Positions 18,685 to 31,400 of a stretch of DNA of 64,000 nt are shown here, piece by piece (position 1 is the first letter of the stretch; each line of letters opens with the position of its first letter). The stretch comes from Spirogloea muscicola (Eukaryota; Streptophyta; Zygnematophyceae; Spirogloeales; Spirogloeaceae), in contig WELB01000023.1 of the NCBI GenBank assembly GCA_009602725.1, positions 795,977 to 859,976 on the forward strand. Direction: 5' to 3'. The position numbers and the translations under genes are program-made. The notes below the pieces were generated by a model. The model saw nothing but the letters and a program-made list of their open reading frames with translations. It had not been told where the DNA came from and did no database searches.

Positions 18685-19495
18685 ATGCTCAAGGGGCATG
18701 TGAGCGCACCCAGCTCCCTCCACGCTTTCAGCTGGGCCGGCCATTACCGGAGGCCTTGCGGGCCGCCAAAGCGTAGCGCAGCAGCCCTGACGGCATCGCC
18801 GCATGGCTTCGGTTTCACTGACGGCTGCAGGTTTTGTCCCTACTGCGCCGCTACTTGGGAGAGTACGTCCGAGGCCTGTCAATTGATGCCCTCGAAGTCA
18901 GCCTTTGGGAAGGCGAGCAACAACCTGGAGCTCGCTCTTGACTTTCCAATGTCCTCTTGCGGCAGCTGGAGCTGCCTTGCACGCCCCCACTCCGCCTGGG
19001 TCCTCTCTACGGTCCCTCCGATCGTACAAGAAGAGCTTGCTGTGCATATGCAACTTACAGGAGCAGCTGCTGAGACAGGGCTGTTGGATGGAGGCAGGCT
19101 CCATGGGTGCAGCGCCAATATTCAAGCATCTTCTGCATCTTCTGACAATGCCGTGGAGCCTGACACAGGGAAAGTGACACTCAACAACCTGCAGCTCAAG
19201 GCGGAGGGCCTCGACTTGCTGCAGCTACCAATCAATGTCAAGGCCGGCTTCCTGGGCTCAGTCCAGCTCAAGGTCTTTGCCAACAGCATATCCTCGCTGC
19301 ACTGGAAGGAAAAGCTGTAGCCTGAACAAGACGCAGTCGGGACAGTCAAGCACTTGACGTATGTTCTTGTACGTGATTGTGGCGCTTGGCCCATTGTAGG
19401 TGCCCTGGTCACGACTTGGGAAGGACCCTGTCACCGTGCTCCTAGACCGCATATTTATCCTTGCAGAGCCAGTCAAAGATGACTTCACCTACCAG
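18685..19495 (+). other. VPS13: Chorein_N-coding exons of VPS13 with a GC-AG intron
   Basis: Exons 1-4 join in phase only if exon 2 ends at GGGAAG with the donor GCGAGC (GC-AG type) and exon 3 begins after CCTGACACAG at 19168, giving SLWEGKVTLNNLQLK, the canonical chorein order. Exon 1 (15 nt) carries the start codon and its donor is GTGAGC. Confidence 0.85.
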
Positions 19496-22400
19496 GTGAA
19501 GGCTTATGAAGCATGTGGTTGACAGGGCCACAAGAGGGGTAGTGCAGACTGGAGGAGAGGCGCCCAGCCAGGGCCGCTCATTTGTCAACACAAACTCCCC
19601 CACATTGTTACTTTCATACAGTCGCTCGCATCCTCTTCTTCCCCCTAAGTCGCCCTTTGCAGAGGCCTCTACCCAAGCCAATGGGGAATCCTCCATGCAA
19701 TTTCGCTTCTTATATTGCTCGCTAATGTGATTGTTCTATACAAGGTTCCTATTAGAATCAGGTCATGTTATTATTCCACTCAGGTTTCACAGAAACTGAA
19801 GGCACTCTCTGCTCTTTTGTGCATACTTGCTGCTTCTTGATCAGGGCTGGTGGTGTTGGCAGGCTCCAGAAACCAGCTCCTGGCTTGGTTCACTGATCGC
19901 TACCGTGGTGGGCAATCTGAAGATTTCCATCACCAATGTCCACATTCGCTATGAGGACACACTCAGGTCCTACTGCTCATCACAGCGTCATTGCTTACCT
20001 GCAACACACCGCTGTACACAGAACGTATGGCCTTGTCATGCAGATGGTTTGCTGCCTGTGAGCAATTGCTGAGGAGGTTAGAGGTTGTGCATGGCTGGCT
20101 GCAGCAATGTGAGCAGTCCATTCTGCATGGGGTTCATGCTCGCGAAGCTGGCAGCCGTCACCGTCGATGACAATGGCCACGAAACCTTCGCAACAAGCAG
20201 CGCTCTTGAGTGCCTCCGAAAGGTACGTCGAGCATGTTCAAACAGCCTCCTGCAGGCTGGCTTCAAGCAGCTCTTACAGCACCCTTGTGCAGCTTCCATT
20301 TGCCTCTTTAGCAGCAGCTGCAGAAGGATGAGTGGTACTAATCTGTCTACGAGTCTGCTACAGGCTGTACAACTGGAGAGGTTGGCTGTGTATCATGACA
20401 CAGGTTGCAAGCCTTGGCAAGTTGAGAAAAGCTGGGATGCCATGTCTCCTTCTGAGTGGAGTGAGGTTAGTTACACCCTCGTCTGTGCAATCGCAACCTT
20501 CTCTGACTGAACCCTGAAAGGCGCCCAACCAAGCAGAGCAGCGCATTGACATCCAGGTGCCTGCAGATGTTTGAGCCAGGTATCAAGGACGATGTACCAG
20601 ACAGTGGTAAGGTTGATGATGCTAGAGGCAACAATGTGCAAAGGACACAGCCAATGCAGTACCTGCTGCATCTCGTGCATGTCAGCATGCGCTACTTGCG
20701 GTTGGGCAAGAATAAGAAGCGAGAGCCCAATGTGCCCCTCCAGACCGCCTCCCTCAATCTTGATGACGTCATGCCGGCACTTTCAGAGGTACTTCTCAAG
20801 CTGGGATGCCATGTTTCCTTCTGAGTGGAGTGAGGTTGGTCACTCCCTCGTCTTCCACAGTTAGCACTTCGCTTAGTTAAATACTGAAAGGTGCCCCAGC
20901 AAAAAGAGCAGCGAATTGACATACAAGTGCCTGCAGATAATTGAGCCAGGGATCAAGGACGATGTACCAGACAGTGGTAAGGTTGATGATGCTAGAGGCA
21001 ACAATGTGCAAAGGACACAGCCAAAGCAGTACTTGCTGCAACTTGTGCATGCCAGCATGCGCTACTTGCGGTTGGGCAAGAACAAGAAGCGAGAGCCCCA
21101 TGTGCCCCTCCAGACCGCCTCCCTCAACCTTGATGACGTCATGCCGGCACTTTCAGAGGTACTTCTCAAGCTGGGATGCCATGTTTCCTTTTGAGTGGAG
21201 TGAGGTTGGTCACTCCCTCGTCTTCCACAGTTAGCACTTTACTTAACTGATTACTGAACGGTGCCCCAGCAAGAAGAGCAGCGAATTGACATACAAGTGC
21301 CTGCAGATAATTGAGCCAGGGATCAAGGACGATGTACCAGACAGTGGTAAGGTTGATGATGCTAGAGGCAACAATGTGCAAAGGACACAGCCAAAGCAGT
21401 ACCTGCTGCATCTTGTGCATGCCAGCATGCGCTACTTGCGGTTGGGCACGAACAAGAAGCGAGAGCCCAATGTGCCCCTCCAGACCGCCTCCCTCAACCT
21501 TGATGACGTCATGCTGGCACTTTCAGAGGTACTTCTCTTGCTTGACAGATAGTAGTTGTCACAACAGTCTACGGGTTTCATAGTTGGCAGGTCTTATTGC
21601 CGAGCCCCATAAGAACACGACAGGAAAGGCATAAGAAGCTGAGTTGTGCACTATGATAACACCTCAGATAGCCAGCATGCAGAAGTTCTGGACCAGCATG
21701 TTATCATGGTTGTTCTCCCATTGAACTTGCACTTGGGCTGCTTGTCAGTAAGCCTCCGCGTTGTAGATGGCTGCTTACAAGTCGCTCTGTAAATGAGCAA
21801 CTCATTTCATTCAAGTCCTTCTAGTCACCTGCATTACAGTGTCCGCAGATCATGTGTGACAAGCAAGTTGTGGCAAGGCTTGACTGATTAGGGCTTTTCT
21901 GCACTTGGGTTGATGATGACAGAGTCAGTACTGCGATCTCATAAAGCTCGCAGCCCGCTTCTCTGTATATCGCACACGCCCAACTCCGCCCTGCAGTCCT
22001 TGTAAGTGCAAGTCCTGCTGCTTGGTGGCAATTGTCGACAGGGCTACTGGCCAGCAGTGGCTTGGGGTATTGTCGACAGGGCTACTGGCCAGCAGCAGCA
22101 GCAGCAGCAGCATGTGGAGGACGAGGAGCCTGGAATTCTAATCCAAGTGGAGTGGAGCAAGATCATCAAGCTGATGACTTACACGCCCAATGTTATTGTG
22201 GTAGGGGGCCACACTAAACAGGAGGCCTCACATATGCCTCAAGTTGCTGTGGACAACACAATGCAGCGCAACTCTGCACAGATTCTGGACTGCAGCGGAA
22301 TGGAGATTCTGAGCGGCTCCTTTGTGTCTCTTATTTTAGCTTTAAATTTCTATCCGAAGACTGTGCACTCAACAGTCAGTCTTCAGTCCTATGAGTTATT

Positions 22401-25400
22401 GTCTCCGGAGGGGACATTGATCCAGGTGGACTGCTTTTGCTCACATGCTTTCTGCATGCTTGTCCAAATATTGATGCTTGTGTGCCTCAATATGACTTTG
22501 AGAGAGACAATAGGTACTTACCTTGTCTCAGTAGAAAGAGAATGTGAGAGGTGTACCAATCCAAGAGTTCAAATAAGCGGTTGCATTAAAGTGCGTCCTT
22601 TGACTTGACAGTGGGAAACATAAGATTTCACGATGTTGCTCACTGCTTGAGAAACAGGCTTGATGTCACTTCTTGGCGGTTTCTTCTGCAGAGTCTACAT
22701 AGAGAAGGGCGCGAAGCTGCACTAACAGCAAAATTGGTTCAACATCCGCCTGGTCAGCAGCTTGATTGGATGCTTACGGCAACCATGTCCCCTTGTCATG
22801 TCAATGTAGGCAACTCTGTCCCTCAAGCTTGAGAACCACACGAGGTCATAGCACAGGACCCCTCCTCGTCTTGCCTTGCTGCATTCACACCCGCTCTACC
22901 TGTGAAGATGGACTTGTTACTCATGAAGCACCTTCTGCTTGTTGGCCTAAGATCTGGAGAAGTAGCGCAGATAGATTCTTCAAGTATTTGAAGAGCGGCG
23001 AAGAGGCCAGCCCCAGCCTCGTCCTCGAAACAGCTGCTGCTGTACAGGTAACTGACATCCCATTCATATCAAGAGAGTGAAGGAGCAGTGCAATGCGCAT
23101 AGATCCTAGTGGGATGATACCTCAGAGTTTGGTCTGGGCAGCATATGGTCTGGGAACGAAGCATCACATCGGGTGCCATGTACGGAGTCCTATGCTGCAG
23201 GGTTGCAGGGCATGCCGACTGACAATGGCATGTTGATGAGGCGAGCAGAGTCAATTGGAGGCAGTCCGTAAGCAGGCGCAAGAGCAGCTGCAGTTGGTCC
23301 TCCAAGAACGCAGCCGGTTGGTACAGTAGAGCACCCTGCTTTGACTGTCCATGCTGCAACCACGCAGCAGATATGTGGCAGTGCATTGTGTGCTGCCGAC
23401 TGACTAGTTCTGTCTGTGGTTTTGTAGATTCTCTTTGGACCTGGACCTTGATGCCCTCAAGGTCACGATCCCAGTTTTGGACTCAGGCGGCGACGTGTGC
23501 AGTACACAGCTCTTGGTTGACCTCGGTCATTTCCGGCTACAGACAGAACCGGTACCGCAGTACCGGCTGTCATCCTCTATTATCTCCTTCTTGAATAGAG
23601 ATTTGCGAGACACTGAAGATATTAATCTGCACGTGTGCAGGAAGGGAGTGGCCAGGATGAAGACGGCAACAGCCGGCTGTACATGCGATTCCGGTTGGAA
23701 GGCAGCGACATATCTGCTTTTCTTGCTGATGGTGCTTACGATTGGGCTAACCCTCTTGAAATGGGGGGGATGCAAAATGCGGCTAGTGGTGCAAGCACCG
23801 AGGACGGCGACAGCATCACAGGCCGGAAGACGCCACTCATACTTCCTGTTTTAGATCGCTGCTCCATGTCCGTTGCATTACACCAGGTAAAGAAAGGGAG
23901 CTGATGATCATGATGGCAATCTGCCACTTTCATTGTGCTGTTGAAGGAGCTTCCTGCTTCTGTACACGGTTGAGAGGGCTTGCTGTTCCCGTGGCTGCCT
24001 GTGTGCAGATCCTGGTTGAGCACGCATCGTTGCCGGTCACTCGAGTGGGCATGCGGGTGCCCCAGCTTGGCTTCCACTTTTCGCCTGCACGCTACCGAAG
24101 GCTCATGGCCGTCGTGTCCGCTCTGAGCTCGGCGGCAGATCCAGAGAGCTCGACCTCCTCTTCCATAACGGAGCACCCTCAGCAGGATGTTGCATGGAAG
24201 CAGAAAGCCGACCTGTCGAGCGATCTATCTGTACTGACTTGGACGGTGAATGCCTTCTTAAGCCAGAGCACACTGAGAGAGGAATGGCTGCTATTGCAGA
24301 CAGATTGGATTCTTGGTCCTACTGTCCTCTCACAGTCTTCTGCCAAAGTCTCTGCTTGTGCATGCCATTGGTGCATCCTGGTGGGTTGGTCGGCCATAAA
24401 GGATGCACGTGTAGCAACAGCAGGGCTGTAATTACCCTGTATATTGAGATACTTGCCCTCCCGCATGCTTTGCAGGGCCTAGGCAACAAGGTGGCCGAGT
24501 GGCAACCTCGATGGTGCGTTCTTGCAAGTATTTACTTTTATGTTCTGGAACACGAACACTCCTCGACATACTTGCAGTATGTCAGGTAAATGTCGTGAAC
24601 ATTGCCAACAAAATCACACTGCCCCAAAGCATCCTCATCTTTAATGGCAGGGTCCTAGATCTGCCACCCTATGTGAGTGCTATACCCCTAAGTCCAAGAC
24701 TACTCAAGAATTCTCAGCAGAAGAGCAGAGCTACTAGTCATCTGACTAAGCTGTCCTGTGTACAGCTTGGTTGGCAAGCAAATTGTCGAAGTCCCACCAG
24801 AGTGTATTGGCGGTTCGCAGCATGTGCTGGCCATCACTGCACGAGGATCCGACGTCTCCAAGGTGATCATGACTAATCTTTGCATGGAACAAATCAAAGA
24901 GTAGTCAGTTGGATGCAGCAAGCACCGGCCACACACGGCAGCTATTAACAAGTGTAAGCAGCACTGGAAGAGCCTACTTGATTGCTTAACTAGGAGCTGT
25001 GCAGATCCATGAATCAAGACAAGCAATTATCCTGCAAGCCAAGGACAAGGATGTCAAGGACACCTGGTTGGACCAGCTGATAACCGCCGTCTACCTGACC
25101 TCTGTACTTTTCGTGTGCCACACGTCTTGGTATTGACTTGTTCACATGTTGTTAGGTCTTGGAGTTGATCAGGACTCAGCGCTTGAGGTCCCAAGTGTCG
25201 GCATAGAGGTCGAGCTTGTACTCCAAGTCCTCTGAGCTTCTCAATTCAACTGAGGCTTGACACTTGTCTGACACTCGTTCTGGGATGTGCTGCAGGCTCG
25301 TGCCGCGGTAGCAGGCTTTGAAGACGATCAAGAAGCAGAAAGTCCAGGAGGCGCAGATGCACAGGTGGAAGAAAGTGGTGAGCAAGCAGAGCAAGCAGAT

Positions 25401-28400
25401 GCTGGCAGTCAGCAACAGCTTTTTGTGATTGGAGTCCTGGATGAGCTCAAGCTTTCGCTCAGTACACAGGTGAGCATTTGTCCCAGAGTAAGTGCATACC
25501 TCGTTTTGCATTTCACACAAGGCACTTGCACTGGAGTTCATTGTCAATATCAGGAGGAATCAGGCCATCTCACAGTGCCACACATTGTGGTAGTCCGTCT
25601 CTGATGGCATTGACAACTGGACAGGATGTCTAAGCAGTCTGCAGTGCTGAGAAGTCTGCAATGTGGGACAGTCTGCATGTACCCACTTCTGAAAGGCTGC
25701 TTCAAGACGATGACCACTTCCCATTCTATGCACCATAGACCTTATTCACAGCAGTTGAAGTCGTGGCACCTTCTCATATCCTGGCTTGCAGACACAGACT
25801 GCAAAGGATCACAGAGATGCCAAGGACCTTGAAGAGGTAGCTCTTCTCGAGTTACGAGCAAGTACAGCAAAGGTTCATCCACCCCTCAAAGCACGCAGCG
25901 GTGTGAGAGCTGTAGCATTGTGCATTGAGCAACAAAAGGTTGTCTGCCCCTGCAGGGTCGTGGATGAGTCTGAACGGGAGCTGGGGTGGGGTAGGTGGAG
26001 TTTGAGCAACGGCTCTACGATCTCTCTCTGGCGGTGGCGCTCAGAGCTCTTCAGATTGAGGACCTGCTTTCTGGATCCATTGCACCTTCCTGCCGACACA
26101 TGGTTCAGTCTGCTTCTGTGTTGGAGCAGTCAGCAGCGGCCTCTCCAGACGATCTTGACGGTGGAGCAAGGCATCCGGTACCTGTAGGTGACGAAGCGGA
26201 GGAGATAGATGACGAGGACAGCTTCGCAGATGCCGTGGAAGAGCTTCCAGGATCACCGGACTCCACATCAGCTACCCCAAAGAGACGAGTGCAGCCTAGG
26301 CAGGGCGTAGAACCCAAGGAGCAGCAGGTCATGGTTGCTCTTGATGCACCTTCGTTTGAGGGCGCAGGAGGGCTCCTTCACTTATCAAATGCACCTTCTA
26401 AGTCCAGCAACTTTGTGATTATGCAGCTTAGTATGCTAGGATCCAAGTCTCCAGACTATGACAACACAGACATGCAGATGTTCATCCGCATGACCACCTT
26501 GGAGCTCAACTGCAACCGACCTACTCTTGTTGCACTCATGGAGTTTGGAGCTCATCTCACCCTAGACAATGTTGCACAAGATGTGGATGAGCCTGGCCGA
26601 GCAGAGGCAGCCACAGTAGAAGAGCCAGAGGCAGGTCAGGTGGCAGCACCAGACACCAAGAATGTTATGGCTGGTCTCCTAGGCAGGGGCAAGACCTGTA
26701 CTACATTCCGCCTGCTCATGGATATGGAGAGTGCACATGTAGCGCTCAATTTGGAAGATGGCTCTCAGCTGGCCACCTTGGCTGAAGAGAACCTTCACCC
26801 TGACTTCCGGGTCTGTATACTCTCTTTCCCTGCCTTGATTGGGGCACCTGTCCTTTTACGGCAGAATGTACTCCTGGACATGACTTCCATGCTTGTGGCA
26901 CTCTTTATCCGTTCTAAGCTTTTGATGCTCTGCAGCTTCGGAGTCTTTGCACAACTTTCAGCTGTTACAGCTTCTTGGGTTCCTCAGAGGTCGCATTTAC
27001 AAAGTCTGCATGGTTGTTACTCTGTAGCTCCATCCATTCTAAGCTCTTGATGCTCTGCAGCTTCGGAGTCTTTGCACAAGTTTCAGCTGTTACAGCTTCT
27101 TGGGTTCCTCAGAGGTCGCATTTACAAAATCTGGATGGTTATTACTCTGCAGCTCCATCCCATGTCGATGGCTGTCAATGTGGATTTTGGGAATTTGCGC
27201 ATATGCGACTCACGGCTGGGCAGTGATCACCAGTGGGGCTACATGTGCAACATTCGCGACCCCAATTCATCGTCGCTTGTCTCGGTATGTGTGTCAACTT
27301 TGGGATGACTTTGCATGAGGGTTTCCAAGATGTGATTGTTGTTCGAGGTGACCTGCAGTAAAGGACAGGCATGTCGTCAATCAATTAGCTACAGCAACTT
27401 ACCCCTGAATGCTACTATTTGGTGGAAGTTGCTCCGCAAATTGCTCCAAATCAAGTTGCTCCACAACTTCGCATATCTGTCAAGCTTGTCTGCTATTTCT
27501 GCTGGTGAATTTGCCAGATCAAGTTTCTGAGCTTCAGCAAGGACGATGATGATTACAAGGGCTTTGAATACAGTCTAAGTGGGAGCCTATCAGCTGTTCG
27601 CATTATCTTCCTGTACCGCTTCATTCAGGAGGTTACCAGCATCCCTTTATCTGTCCATTAATATCGACAAGCTCCCAGTATTCAACATGCAATCCTCTTA
27701 AATAGCCCATGTGCTAGCTGCTCCTCACTTGCTAACCCTTCTCCGCTAAACAAATCGGTTGTGCAGTTGGCAACATACTTTTCTGCCTTGGCAACGCCCA
27801 CAGCTGGCCAGGTTGTGTCTGTCTTGGATCCAGTGGGTGGCTTTGAGCGACTCATCCAACAGTCAGACATGGCTGGCCAACCTGGCTTGTCGCTGGACTT
27901 CAAGCTTGACAGCCCACTCATTGTCATGCCCCAAGATTCAAACGCACATGAGTGAGTTGCAATGTGCAGCCTCTGCCTTGCTTTTGATCTTGAGTTGTCC
28001 AACTGCTTGGTTATCCTAGCTACAGGCTGAGGCCTCACGATCATATGGCAGGATATATCATCTTGTTGTCGTTCACCTATGGCACTTATGTGCTACGCAG
28101 AGCGTTTCTAGCGTTGGGCTTTCACTGCATGCTTGTGCATGCTTCAAGTGTATGCTTCACCCTAGTGTTTTGTCTTCTTTGAGCAGCTACATCCAGCTTA
28201 ACGTGGGTACCATGACAGTCTCCAATTCTGTGAGCTGGCGTGGTGGAAATTGCGAGTTCCCAGCAGCAGTTCATCTTGACACTATTGACATCTAAGTAAG
28301 CTTCTGCTTTGTGTTCATCAACCTCCTGGCTGACAGCAATTTGGGAATGCCGTGTGGGGCTTGCTGAATCCTGAAACCTCAGGACAGTTGCTGTACGTCA

Positions 28401-31400
28401 AACATGGCACCCGTATGCGTCAGCTTGCAGCTCAATGCAGATGACTGTTCTGTAATGTGCTTCTCGCCGCTTCTGATTGCCCAGACTCAAGATTTGAATC
28501 TGTTGGTGGGAGTTAATGGCAAGGAGAGCAAGCCCATGATGCAGCATGCTGCTGCACTTACAGTAACAGTGCGCCGGCCGCTGAGAGATTTATTCAAACT
28601 GGTGCCATCCCTTGATGTGGATATTCAGGTCCTGCCTACAGGGGCCTCTCCCACGATGTCAAATTTCTGCTTCGATGCTGCCTCTCACTTACTGCCTCCC
28701 TTTGAGTTCCTATTGCTGTGTGCTGCAAGCCAGTGGTGGCTGCTCCCTCAGAATAAAATCATAAAATTGCATATGCGCAGGTGAAGAGGCTTGATTTGGC
28801 GATGTCAGAAAGAGAGTATGGCATTGTGACCTCTTGCGCAGGTGCCAATATGAGTGAGACTCCCAACTTGCCGGAAGACTTTCGTGCAGACTGGCAACTG
28901 CCACCCAGCGAAAACAAGAGCAGACCTGCTCAAGCTAGCATTGCTCAGGCAGCAGCAAGCCAAGTTGCGGTTCCTGCCACGGCATCCGGTCCTGCAACAA
29001 GCATGCGGGTGGTGGTGAATGTGATGCAAGCAGACTTGGAGCTGTACCTGGATATTGATCGAGAGGCTTCGCTAGCACGTATGCAGGTCAAGGGTCTCTG
29101 GGTAGAGTACCGAACAACTACGGCGGGAGAGATGGGGTTCCTTCTTACAATTCCCACCCTCAGCGTTGAAGATATGAGAGCAGGCAACAAGCCAGAAATG
29201 CGCCTCATGATGGGGTCCATGACGGAAACTGACCGCTGGCCAGGTGCGGCTGCGCTGAAGCAGAGCCGGGATGAGGGCAATGCACAGTCGTGCTGTCCCC
29301 TGACAATGGTTGTGATGGATGTGCGCTTCAAGCCCACCTCCCAGGCAGGGGTGATACGCATCCAGCGACCTCGAGTGCTAGTTGTGCTGGACTTCCTGCT
29401 TGCAGTCGGAGAGTTCTTCGTACCTTCTCTTGGACTGGTTGGCGGCGGTCGCGGCGGCAGCAGCGCAGCGGATCCTTTAACTGGGCCAAACGGGCACATC
29501 CAGCTCACAGGAGCCAGGCACAATCAGCAGAAGAAATTGAGGCGCTCTCGCCAGACCGGCAACTTGTTGCAGATGCACCCGATGTGGACAGCTATGAATA
29601 CGATGGCCAAGGGAATACGCTTCAGCTGCTGGAGCATTCTGATGGAGACGTCCTTTCCTGTGCTCCAAGCTCGCCCTTGATTGTCGTGGGCCATGGCAAG
29701 ACATTGCGGTTCAGAAACATCCACATTCTGGTCATCCCTTTCCCCATTCATGTCTCATGCCCCATTCTAGCTTTTAGGCAAAGTAGAGGGAGGCAGCTAA
29801 CCAATTGTGGCACTGCGATGTTAAGCAGCAGCCTCCTGTACTATTGCTGCAGGGTGGAGCCCATCTGTGGGCCAGTGTGAAGCTTGGAAGCAACAGTCGC
29901 TACATGGCGCTCAAGGAAGATAATGTGGAGCTGTTGAAAACTGCGAGCACACACCCTGATGGTGCAAAGATCGACTCTCCACTCGCTGTCAACAAGCAGG
30001 GCACAGAAGCTTCAGCTTCAAGCATCACCTCTACCGAGCCGTCATCTGCAAAAAGCACAGATCAGGAGTCTGCCAACTTTGTCTTTGATCTGCAGGTGCT
30101 TTTGTCATGTGCCCTAACTTTCCACATGCAATGAGAGCCCATCTTTCTTCATGACATGCTAATGTTGAATGTGGCCCCCAGCACAAATGACTTGCAGCAG
30201 ATTTCACCATGTGGCTTCACATACTGGCCGTGTCTTTACTGCTTGCAAGCATTGCTTAGTGCTTTGATTACTTGGGTGATATCTTTCCATTCTAATGCCA
30301 CTGAATGAATCTACACAGGCAGTAGCCCCCGAGCTCACCTTCTATGATGGCACCAAGTGGCCTGTCAGCAGCGGCATACATCCTGACCGCCTTCTCCGGT
30401 CACGCTTCGACCTCAATGTCACGTGAGTCTGCATGCATGATCTTGCTGATGATTGCCATGCCATCACCCAGATGTGGGTGCTAAAGTATGTCCTGTGTGC
30501 TGAAAGGGAGAGTCTGACTGCCTCGCCATGGCTGTGCAGGCTGGCAATGAAAGGCACCGAGCGGTGGATGGTGGCGCATGGGAAGGGCTTTGTGATTGAG
30601 GCTTCCTCTGGGTCGAGCATCCTGGAGCCGCTGAACGTGATGCTGGAGTACTCGCTTATGCAGGGCACTACCACAATGTCGCTCAATGTTTCCGATGTGG
30701 CCGTCCGACTGTCCTTCTCCGCTCTCCGCTTAATTCTGCGCCTTCAAGCTGATCTCCTGGCAACTTTCCACGTCCGAGGCGATTTGCTTGTCACCCACTG
30801 TCGGCATTTTGATCGCATCTATTTGAGTACAAGTGGTGAGCCTGCTAACCTCTCCTGTGATTTGGATAGTGAATTGGAGACCTACTGAGCTCTGCTTATT
30901 GATGAGCTCGCTCTGCAGCAGATGGTGGTGGAAGTCTCCGGCAACCAATTGCAATATGGCGTCCCAGGCCCCCCCCGGCTATGCCATTGTCAGCCATTGT
31001 GCAACTTCTGGGTAGGAAGCTTCTCTTGTACTGGTCGAGCATTACAGCCGCCTTGGTTGCTGTAGGCCCTTGTCAAGGGAAATAGCCTTCTCTCAAGTGC
31101 CATCCGATATGCTCACCCAGCATGACATTCCTGCTCTGCCGGCCATCTTGTCAGGACTGGGCCCCCTTCTCAGGCGGTTGTGGCAGTGAGCACAAGCTTT
31201 GGTCGTGTGAAGAAGCCTGTGAAGTACAACAAGATCTGGGCCACTGCTGAGTCTGGAGACCAGATGTGCACCTTCTGGCTGCCAGTGCCTCCGAGGGGGT
31301 ACGCAGCACTGGGCTGCATCGGCCAGAAAGGGCAGCAGCCACCCCCAATCAAATCCGTCTGCTGTGTGCGTGAGGACCTGCTGTCGACAGCCACTTTCAG

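Noticed and set aside
22088-22115. CAG run as a stand-alone microsatellite of interest
   Set aside because: It is a short in-frame polyQ tract within a VPS13 exon; such tracts are common.
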